From contig ML058477.1 of assembly GCA_003013855.2 (NCBI GenBank), forward strand, positions 3,968,001 through 4,032,000: a DNA stretch of 64,000 nt, in the 5' to 3' direction. This stretch comes from Liriodendron chinense. Lineage: Eukaryota; Streptophyta; Magnoliopsida; Magnoliales; Magnoliaceae. Below, in pieces: positions 34,055 through 42,635 of the stretch (its first letter is position 1; each line of letters starts with the position of its first letter). The notes below the pieces were generated by a model, which searched no databases, was not told the origin of the DNA, and saw only the letters and a program-made list of their open reading frames with translations. The translations under genes and the position numbers were made by a program.

Positions 34055-34350
34055 AGTCTCAATCGATAGATCAGTCTATCTCCACGAGGGCATGGTCGCT
34101 ACGACCCCTCGGATTGAGCACAATACATTTCTCAATTGATAGATCAGTCTATCTCCACGAGGGCATGGTCGCTACGACCCCCCGGATTGAGCACAATACA
34201 TTTCTCAATCGATAGATCAGTCTATCTCCACGAGGGCATGGTCGCTACGACCCCTCGAATTGAGCACAATACATTTCTCAATCGATAGATCAGTCTATCT
34301 CCACGAGGGTATGGTCGCTACGACCCCCCGGGTTGAGCATAACTCATTGC
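34055..34350. repeat. Tandem array, 73 bp, four copies, with a hairpin in each unit
   Basis: AATCGATAGATC-type starts at 34061, 34134, 34207 and 34280. Each unit has GATAGATCAGTCTATC (stem GATAGA/TCTATC) followed by CACGAGGGCATGGTCGCTAC. It lies between the integrase and the end of the antisense ORF. Confidence 0.9.
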
Positions 34351-34522
34351 AACAAGAAAGCATTCAGTGCACAAAGGAAAAGAAAGTAAACAAGAATGAG
34401 AAGGCATCCATTGCATGAAAGGGAGAGTAAACGAGGACAACACTTTCAAAAATATCTTTTCATTGATGGTAAATGTTTACAATATCTGCTCGCGGATACA
34501 AGAGAGGAAAACAAAAAGAAAA

Positions 34523-36726
34523 TCAATCTCTTGGAGGAGGAGCTGTGCTCTCGACTTCAGGGCGCATTTCTGGAGCCCCTCCAGCTTGCGTGGCTTCAGT
34601 CACCTCGTTCTCAGCAGCAGCTTGCTCTTCTGCAGCTATGATGGTCGCGACTTGACCAAATTCCCCCATATCAAAGGATGGGATCATTCGTTGCACTACT
34701 CTTAGCGCAAAGTCGCGACCAGCATCATATGACTCGTATCTTTCGTCGTCATATAGCTGCGAATTCCGGAACTCGGAAATTGCCCGAGGACCTTCCTCCG
34801 AGAGCATTTTTACAAGGGCGACTTTCTCCTCGTCCCAATGGATCGAGTCGTCCTTAAGCTGTGCAAGAGCGGAGCGCTCCTTTTCCAAGTTGTCGCTGGC
34901 TTCTTTGAGCTGCGACCTGGCTTCCGCAAACCGCTCCTCCAATGAGATCTTGTCTTGGCGAAAGATCTCCCTCTCTCTCAGCCTTCTCCTTCAAACCCGT
35001 GAGCTTCACGAAGTCTAAGTCCAAGGCCTGATACCTGTTGGTCAGGACTTGGATTTTCTCGATGAGGATCTTCTTCTCCTCATCTCTCTTCGCGATCACC
35101 GCCTCACGGGCCTTGAGCAGCTGATCTCTCCCTTGAACTGCCTTCTCCAAGGAAGTCCTCTTCCCCTCAGCTTCATCTATCACGCGACGGGCGGCAACGA
35201 TATCACGCCTCATTCGCAGGATAAGATCTAAGCCCTGCAAAAGTAATGAGAAATGTGAGAAAGTATTCTAGAACATAACAACAGATTAAAGCAGGTCATG
35301 GCAGAGTCTTACCTGAACCATCGTCACCCCCGCTTCAAGGAAAAAGGTTCTCAGGGCTTGGCTCGGGAAGAGAGCCGAAGGTTTGGGGGGGAACGTTCTC
35401 GAATAAAAATTTACATATTGGATGGAGGTGGTGGGGGATAGAATATGTCCCACTCCCAGACGGTTGGGCAACGACCAACCCAGCCGGCTCGCGAGGTGGA
35501 GGCATCGACTCGCGAGCAGGTCCCTGCTCGGCAGCAGGGATCAGTTCGCGAGCAGGAGCCGGCTCTCGAGGCTCTATTTGCTCTCGAGCCTCTTCAGCTG
35601 GGGGGCAGCTGGACCCCGCCCCATCCGGGGAATTGTCAGCGATGTTAATCACCGGCGGTCCAGGTGCGACCACCAGTGAGGGAATATTGGGCCCTGCCGG
35701 AGCCTCCGCCGTGCTCGTGGGAGGGGCAGGTTGATCGCCACCCTTACGGATGGGTGGTTGAGATGGTTCGGCAGGAGTTCTCCTCTGCCTTTTGGAGTTC
35801 GTGCCCTTCAGACGGGGCAGCAGACCCCTCTTCTCCCCGGCCTTCGTCATCTCGGCTTCTCCTCTGGATATTAGGCCCGCTGCTGCAAGTCGCGAGGGAG
35901 ACAGGCAAGCCTCGATGTGCCTATCACCAACAGGCACCTTGTACACCTTGACAATCTTCTCGTTGATTCCTCCCTTAAGATTTGGTTTTCTCAAGGCCGG
36001 GATATCTGCGAGCACAAAGCAGAGGTCAAAGGTCAAAGAATGAAGTAAAACCCTAAAATCCTAACTGGAGAAAACTGCACAATGTGGGATTGTGCCTACC
36101 TTCGCAGAAAAAACGGGTAACACCTGGACCTCTGGAGGAAGCAGACTCCCAGTTCCCGGAAGCGTAGAACCACCGTTTCCTCCAGCCGGGATAGTTCGAA
36201 GAGGGTTTCCCCAGCACGAAGTTATCCCGGTGCCAGTAACACAAGTAATACCAGCCTTCGCTGGAGGGTGCTTTTTTCAGGCGGAACATACGGAGGAACT
36301 CCTCCGCCGTGAGCTCCCCGTTGCCGGCCTGAGCCCAGAGGGCAAAGGAGCCCAGAACTACCCTCCATCCGTTCACAATGAGTTGCCCGGGGGCAATCTT
36401 GTAACACCGGAGAATATCGCGTACGAAAGGATGGAGGGGGAGGCGTACCCCCAGGATGAGCTGGTACTCATAAAAAGCTACGCATCCTGGGGGGGGGGGG
36501 GGGGGGGGGGGGAGTCTGGTGTCTCTTCATCTCCGGGCAATCGGAAATTGACTGAGTCGGGGATCAGGTATCTCTCCCGTAACTCAGCTAGCCGGTCCTC
36601 CGATAAAACAGAAGGATATCCGGCTGCCGTATATCTCCCTGCTGGAACCCTCACACTGCTAGAAGCAGAGGATTCCGGGGTGGCATCGCCTAGAGGAACG
36701 GTGGTCTCGTCAGAGTTCCCAGCCAT
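34523..36726 (-). pseudogene. Antisense ORF of the Tat element, three exons
   Basis: ATG at 36726 on the minus strand. Exon 1 (36726-36100) starts MAGNSDETTVPLGDATPESS. After a poly-C slip it continues with YQLILGVRLPLHPFVRDIL and PGQLIVNGWRVVLGS, the plant transposon protein domain I know as Transposase_28 (PF04195). Exon 2 (36005-35313) is Pro/Ala-rich and basic. Exon 3 (35234-34523) is a coiled coil with EKIQVLTNRYQALDLDFVKL. Junctions have GT..AG. A TATA box CTATAAATA lies on minus about 36904-36896. Frames break at the homopolymer, near 35400 and near 34960. Function is unknown; not needed for transposition in known relatives. Confidence 0.7.
36489..36512. repeat. Poly(G) run of 24 within the antisense ORF
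   Basis: On the minus strand it encodes polyproline between EETPDS and the GCVAFYEY frame. Its present length puts a stop four codons later; a different length modulo 3 restores the frame. Confidence 0.9.
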
Positions 36727-36893
36727 GAAGGAGTTTTTAAGAAGATTATGAAAAAGAAGAGAACCAAGGCCTATACCCAGAAAAGAAAGAAAGGAGAAGA
36801 AGGAGCGCCGGAGGAAGGAGACTGAGAAAAGACTGACTGCAGAAATATTCCTTTCGAAGAGCTTCTGTAGAAAACCAGAGAAATGGCGGACTC

Positions 36894-36906
36894 CGTATAT
36901 TTATAG
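36894..36906 (-). promoter_or_regulatory. TATA box of the antisense ORF
   Basis: Minus-strand GTCTATAAATATA about 170 bases upstream of the antisense ATG. It suggests the antisense gene has a promoter of its own rather than relying on read-through. Confidence 0.5.
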
Positions 36907-37156
36907 ACAATCATTCCGCCGCATCTGATGGCACGTGGCAGTCCCTCCTTCGGCGTAGCACTCGAGCAGGCACGCCCATTAACTCCTCAAACACGTGGCG
37001 AGCGCCCCTTCATTTTCTGTCTGCGGAAAGGCTGCGGAAAGCTGGCGCTCATTAATTCCAGCCCATCATGTGAGGTTCCGTTCTCGATGAAGGCAGCGGG
37101 CGGTTACGTGTGATAGTGAGCTAAGTCCTTCCCTTAAAAATTCTTGGCGGCAAGGA

Positions 37157-37169
37157 CTTGGGGGGCATC
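37157..37169 (+). other. Polypurine tract of Tat element 1
   Basis: ACTTGGGGGGCATC directly before the LTR start TGTTATAGG. Confidence 0.75.
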
Positions 37170-38235
37170 TGTTATAGGCAAATAATGGAGATCAACCCAG
37201 CTATTAAGATTGTACACGGACGCCCATTAGACTCTCGAGATCATCTGATCGAGTGTCGCAGATCGGGAAAGTACGGAAGTACCCATTAGACTCTCGAGAT
37301 CACCTGAGCGAGAGTCGCAGATCGGGTAAATACGGAAGTACCCATTGGACTCTCGAGATCATCTGATCACGAGTCGCAGATTGGGTAAGTGCGGGACGCC
37401 CATTCGACTCTCGAGATCATCTGAGCGAGAGTCGCAGGATTGACAAATACGGAGCAGCTATTCGCAAGTCTCGAGTTCTCATAGCCGATAGTCGAATACG
37501 GCAAAGCAAAATCCGCGAGCAGACCTTCTTGTAAGTCGTTGAAAGGTGTTACGTCTAAATGAGCGAGCACTTGGACTTGCGACCATATTCCAACATGCGA
37601 ACAGCTTTTCCGCGGCGACACCTCTTAGCCTTCAGTACCAGCACCCGATTCCCGTCGAGCAGCTTGTTCAATCCCTCTGCGATACCAAGCAGGGCTACAC
37701 CCAGTTCGGTGGTCTCCGTCCCGTCGGCGTCTCCTTCCTTTTCGCCGGCTATGACTCCAACTACGGTTTCCAGCTCTACATGAGCGATCAGCGCTATTAT
37801 TACGCCTACCAGCAGCCCGTATAGGTCGGGTTTGGGCTTATCTTCTCTTGTGGTTCCGAATCTCAAGGGATTGCTATCAAGGAACGTGATTGTCAAAATA
37901 AGTCATCGGTTTAGATCTCGTCTCCAAGGATAAGGATCTTATCCCACGAAATCAGCGGGATCTCGATATCTTACGTGACAGATGGAATCACTCCAGATCT
38001 ATATAAAGAGGTGACTCCATTAAGAGAAAGGAACACACAATATTCAATCTCTGGCCTGTTTTTGCCTGGTTGTTCTTCTTCTTGCTTCGGCCTGACTTAA
38101 GCGTCGAAGGGCTAACGGCTGGACGCCAGCCACCCTTAGGTACTTTCTGTCTTCTTTCAGGTCCGGCGGAGGAGGGTATTTGTTGGAGAGAAGGTGAACG
38201 TCCAGAGGATCCAGTTACAAAATCTGACGTTAACA
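37170..38235 (+). repeat. 3' LTR of Tat element 1
   Basis: 1,066 bp, TGTTATAGGC...GTTAACA, with the same four 59-bp U3 units and TATA box as the 5' LTR. Confidence 0.9.
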
Positions 38236-38530
38236 CTTGGGGATGGTGTTTCAAATTGCAATTGATGCATCCAAGGAAATGAAAGATAATTTATATTTTC
38301 GGTCTTGTGAATAAGATGGTAGATGAAATTGGGGAGGAAAATGTTGTGCAAATTGTTATTGATAATGAAGAACTGTATAAAGCAGCAGCTGGGAAAACAC
38401 TGATGGAGAAGCGGATTTTTTTAGGTCACCATGTGCTGCACACTATATTGTAATCTAACTTACCTCCTCTTCACCTAGGAAGTACTAGATGCATTGGCCT
38501 TTTGTATATTGTTCTTCTAAGGTTCCAAAG

Positions 38531-38558
38531 TTTAGGGTTTAGGGTTTAGGGTTTAGGG
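38531..38558. repeat. Interstitial telomere-type repeat, four TTTAGGG units
   Basis: Four perfect units, immediately followed by a 10-bp inverted repeat GAATATTGCC/GGCAATATTC with a 7-base loop (38558-38584). Confidence 0.9.
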
Positions 38559-38598
38559 AATATTGCCTGAAAATGGCAATATTCACTGCAACCAATAA

Positions 38599-38710
38599 GG
38601 GCCGTTTGGTAGATGCCTGAAAATGAGTTAAATCTCATGATTTCTGATATGTAATTATGATTAACTAAAATGAAATGAACCCATTTTCAGGCATCTATCA
38701 AGCAGTCCCC
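38599..38710. mobile_element. MITE, about 112 bp
   Basis: Left end GGGCCGTTTGGTAGATGCC and right end (reverse complement) GGGGACTGCTTGATAGATGCC, both continuing with TGAAAATG, give a terminal inverted repeat of about 27 bp. No clear TSD was found. Probably hAT or PIF type by its GGGCCGTTTGG start. Confidence 0.6.
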
Positions 38711-39234
38711 GAGGAATAGGGCATGATTTATGTGATGGCTACCGGGTGGAAGACCAGGAAAATGCCAATTCTGAAACCCATGCAGTCTTTGGTTTTCAGA
38801 GTATGAGACCTCATGGCTGTAGGCTACCAAATTATCTTCCTCCTATGAAGGAGTATACAACACTGTACAGATTTGTAGCCTGGTCTATAAAGAAATCTGT
38901 AGAGTTGGTATTGTGGAGTGAGGGCTGATGGTGGTACAGATGTTGAATTCAATCTACTCTCTAGATAATGGTAAGGTGACTAATTTGATCAGATGGATTA
39001 GGGATTGAACACTCTCAATGCGGGGTGGCTGCCACTTCCATGGGAATCCTTTGATTTACATTCATAGGTGGTCTGGTTTTGGCTTCAGCTATCCCCAGGG
39101 AGGTCAAACACGTAACAGAAGTTGGAATCTATCTTTGTATTGAAGGCTTGCTGGTTATGCTGAATCTTTGGTTTTAAGATGGTTTGGAGCTGCAGCAACC
39201 AGTTGTGTCACTTATTATCTAAGTAACTAATCTA
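38711..39234. other. Interval without a recognised gene
   Basis: A 60-codon plus frame at 38746-38928 (contains MRPHGCRLPNYLPPMKEYTT) has protein-like composition but matches nothing I recognise; it could be a remnant exon. No splice-site-bounded structure was established. Confidence 0.25.
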
Positions 39235-39425
39235 AGGCTCTGTTTGGTTGCCACTTAAAAATGAGTTCATCTCATTTAATAACAGTAATAACATGTAAGA
39301 GATTTTGATAGTGATTAAAAATGATCTTGATAACCCCTAATTTACATAAACTATGATATCTAATATTGAATTGCTGTTATATGAAATGAGATGAACTCAT
39401 TTTTTAAGTACAACCAGGCAGGCCT
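39235..39425. mobile_element. MITE, about 191 bp, long inverted repeats
   Basis: AGGCTCTGTTTGGTTG at the left pairs with the right end CAACCAGGCAGGCCT. The inverted repeat extends inward through CTTAAAAATGAGTTCATCTC to about 43 bp. TA flanks both sides, but a longer TSD is not evident. Confidence 0.7.
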
Positions 39426-39799
39426 TAGTGTAGTTAGAATTGTTGCATATTTTCCAACAAATTGCACCTTAATGGACTCTACCGCTAAGGAACTCCTTTA
39501 CTGCCTGAAAGTGCTTGAAGATGAAATCTAATTGAAGACACAAAGGAAGCAAATGCTACAAATGTTACTGCAGCACATTACTTCATGGACATAAAGAGTA
39601 ATTATGCAAGTGTTTACTGAACGAAACAGCGTTTTTTATTTTTACATGATCTCTATTGGTGGGCCCACCTTTGTACAGTATGGGGTGTTCATATGTAGGT
39701 GGCAATCAAGAATAGTGACCCCAAAGTTTTTTTCATTGGAAAATCTTATCCTTGTGATACTATTTTTGTGTTCTATGTGGACTATTAGCTAAACACTGA

Positions 39800-40570
39800 T
39801 TTAAATATTGGTATCGATGCACGTATCACACGCTTGGGATGCAAAACATATTGGAACCGCATGGGAAATATCGCATGCATCCGGGAATATATCATTGTTT
39901 GAGGGAAACATCAGGATTTTTTTCCCCCTTAATGAAGATGGGAAACATTGGGAAATGATGGAAATTTTCAATAAAAATTTAGAATATGCTGGAAGAGTCA
40001 TGATTACACACTTAAAGCTCAAAAAATCACAAAAAGTAAGTATGCACAAGCACAACAAGTCTCCTTTGAATACAGTCCTAAACTATGTGTTGTCTGACAG
40101 AAGTGATGCAATAATATCCAAAATGAGTTCATATAATTCACAAATCATACAAGTATGTCTCCTGCTCATTAGATGAGCTGGTGGAGATAGTGTCGCATGT
40201 GCGAGTGATCTAGCCATCTAGGGTTCAACCCTACTAGTGTTTCCTTTCAATTCACACGAGCGCACACAAGTATAAAAACATATTCTCCCAAAAACTGTAG
40301 GAGAGTGAATTTTTGTGGGGTTTTTATTTTTTGCAATTTCCAGTAGGGAATGTATTGCAATGTATTGCTGATACATATCACAATGTATTGCATATATCGA
40401 CAATACAGTGGAATTTTGTGAAGGGTTTTTAGCAAAATATCGCATTGTATTGATGGATCACAATATACCAGCGATACATTGTGATATTTTGTCTGATACG
40501 TGGGAATTTAATAACTCTTCTTGTATATTGAATTGGCCACATGCAATATCAATAGTATCGGCTGAAACTA
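39800..40570. repeat. Unclassified repeat-like region
   Basis: Words such as CAATGTATTG, GATACAT and ATATCG recur in both orientations (40340-40560). A part at 40150-40240 has a TAGATGAGCTGGTGGAGATAG and GGGTTCAACCC pair resembling A and B boxes, so a decayed SINE is possible. No coding signal. Confidence 0.35.
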
Positions 40571-40612
40571 TCGATATTTAAATGATTGGCTTCACATGCA
40601 GGCTACAAATCT

Positions 40613-40784
40613 CATGACACCTAGGTCCATAGCTCAAGTGGCAGACTGAGTGAAGATAGCCTCGTTTCAACACTGAAGTCATGGTATCGATTCCCATAGT
40701 GGGGGTGGCTAACATTGTGACGTGACTAAAAGGGGTGGGTGGGTGTACTAACAATGGGTGTGTGAACTAACCCATAAAAAAAAG
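40613..40784 (+). mobile_element. tRNA-derived SINE with perfect 13-bp TSD
   Basis: Flanked by AGGCTACAAATCT at 40600-40612 and 40785-40797. Near the 5' end is TAGCTCAAGTGGCAGACTG (A-box-like), followed by GGTATCGATTCCC (B-box-like). The body is GGGTGGGTGGGTG-rich and ends in A8. About 172 bp. The perfect TSD indicates a fairly young insertion. Confidence 0.85.
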
Positions 40785-40797
40785 AGGCTACAAATCT

Positions 40798-42257
40798 AAT
40801 GGTGGAGAGATTCGGTCATTACCCATCCATAATGGGTGCACCAGGTGAGTGGTCTGGATCAACAAAAGTAGGCTTTGCCTGTATGAATAGACAATTTTTG
40901 GTTTGGAAGAGTGCCATTTTAATTCCTAATTCCTAAGGTATGAACCGTAGAACAAAGTGACCAAATTTTGATTAGATGCCGTTTATAGCGGAGTGAAATG
41001 AATATATATTTGCATAAGATTGGGCTTTATTTTATCATGGCAGGGAATTATTTTTAGATAGCACGAACAGAACTACAACAAAGCTTTTATCTGAAATTTG
41101 CATGTTTGATTTGTTTCAAATATGAAGTTAGAACTGCCACTTTGGTGATTAATATAATGAATCTCCCAGATCTCCTGTTGCTGGTTAATTTGTTTCCAAT
41201 GGATCTGGCAACATGCTTTCTACTGGTTTTGCCAATCTGACATTCACATTGCCTGCAATCATCATAAATTTTACCACTTGATATTATATATATTTCTCAT
41301 TTTTGGTTATTTGCATCATGTGCGTTGTACTCTGTACATGCACTAATATGTTCATAACTCCTAGATATGAACACGTAGCAAGCCAAGTGCATTGGTTCAG
41401 CCAATGACACAAATTTGTCTTGGCTAATCTTTGTCTATTTGGAATAGGTTCACAATCAGTGGCTGCTTTCGACAGCTCGTCTCTAAGGTTGTCATGCTAC
41501 TAAGTTATTGCATTAGTATGGTTGGATCTTGACCGGTTTTAGTGGCTCTTAACATCAGCATGCGAGTGTGCATGAAACATCGAATAGGATAAAATGAGGG
41601 AATGTTCTTTGGCCACAATGATATTGAGCATACGCTTTTTCTCCCTGATTTACAAATCGTCTAACTAGAGATTCAACATGAGCAAGTACTCTTTTTTGTG
41701 GAAACGACTCTCTGATGCTAGCTTAACTTGCAAGCTTCACTCTCTACCAATGTGGTCTAGTGTAAATAATTCACATTGTTAAGTTTGGTCGATGTCATTA
41801 GAAGATTCTTCAACTCAGAGATAAAAGACTATTCTTGGCATCATTCTTGACACCCATATTGAAGGGAGAGAAGAAATCAAACACAGAGAAGAACTTGGAT
41901 TTAAACTTACCCAACACTTGCTTCGAGATACCATAAATCAATGATTACCACCACACATGTACGAAAAGAGTGATGACAAATACGGAAAACGGTTCACATT
42001 CATTCACCACTTCTGAACTCACACTTGATCTTCAAATCTGGCCATATATGACTTGCTACACACGATTTTCAAAGCTGGCCATGGATGCACAATGACCCAC
42101 TTTAACCATCATGATTGATTGCATGCGTAAGTGGGGTGATTTGTGTAAACCAGCCCCCAAATGGTTTAGGACATAAAAGTAAAAGATGGAAGGGTAGATA
42201 AATGAAGTGAAAGAAAGGAAAAGAGAGTAGGTATCGGATCAATCACGCTTTGATACC

Positions 42258-42334
<77 letters not shown>

Positions 42335-42635
42335 TCTCGTACGTGTAGGCTCTCTATACAAAGGACTTCCAGCCCCTCCCTTCCATACCGTGTAAATGAC
42401 TTTATCATCAAATAATAAGAATTTAAGATTCCTACTCAACACACTTAATTTTGGTACTTTTGATCACTTCCTAATGTGAAGTGCATCCTTTTTATTCTTG
42501 ATTTTCATCACAATGGAAATTATCTTTGTAGTTTCTATCAAAGATCATGTAAGCATGTCTGTGTATCCACTAAATGAGACTATTTTGCCTTTGGGAATTT
42601 TATATTTACTGTCCTCGAATTTACTTTTTTTGCAG
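40798..42635. other. Gene-free interval before the first identified exon
   Basis: AT-rich with no clear exon. A short segment at 41450-41488, bounded by a GGAATAG acceptor and an AAG|GTTGTC donor, is a possible exon, but its phase does not fit the next exon. The 5' exons of the downstream gene may lie in or before this interval. Confidence 0.3.
42257..42332. repeat. Compound (GT)n(AG)n microsatellite
   Basis: About 12 GT units directly followed by about 26 AG units. Confidence 0.95.

Larger units (their letters stand above)
27230..38235 (+). mobile_element. Tat-type Ty3/gypsy element, 11.0 kb, TSD CTTGG
   Basis: LTRs at 27230-28296 and 37170-38235, TSD CTTGG at 27225-27229 and 38236-38240. 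Order: LTR, primer site, gag, protease, reverse transcriptase, RNase H, integrase, 73-bp repeat array, antisense ORF, polypurine tract, LTR. A dispensable antisense ORF after integrase is known for the Tat lineage. By hand I count about 20 differences between the LTRs (near 98% identity), so insertion is fairly recent. Several stops and one frameshift break gag-pol. It lies inside the DUF659 region of the hAT gene. Confidence 0.9.
21640..38460 (+). pseudogene. hAT transposase gene split by two nested insertions
   Basis: The 5' part (21773-22081) encodes a BED zinc finger, CNYCGRSIPRGINHVKQRL followed by VCPSIPKEIR, with two stops. The frame GFDYMGMSDA at 22060-22081 continues as DSVEFDEEFDRKLAMARTEN at 26562 once the copia LTR and one GCTGA copy are removed. 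The next part (26640-27229) includes a Gly/Ser-rich linker and GYTIMCDD, the start of DUF659. Past the Tat element, 38241-38450 gives IAIDASKEMKDN and then EIGEENVVQIVIDN. These match the DUF659 core. Frameshifts and stops are present and no dimerisation domain was found. Family proteins cut and paste hAT DNA; this copy is dead. Confidence 0.75.

Noticed and set aside
28918..36043. Numerous 60-110 codon frames on the opposite strand of Tat gag, RT and integrase, and on the plus strand of the antisense gene
   Set aside because: They overlap recognised domains in other frames, have no motif and are absent or broken in element 2; treated as shadows.
39808..40176. 122-codon plus-strand frame
   Set aside because: Sits in a repeat-like region with direct and inverted short words, no domain, and no counterpart to test; left as unclassified repeat.
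41450..41488. Possible extra exon of the spliced host gene
   Set aside because: It has acceptor and donor-like borders, but no open frame gives a phase that joins the 42636 exon without a stop.
42166..42442. Frames with Ser-Leu and His-Thr runs
   Set aside because: Translation of the (GT)n(AG)n microsatellite.
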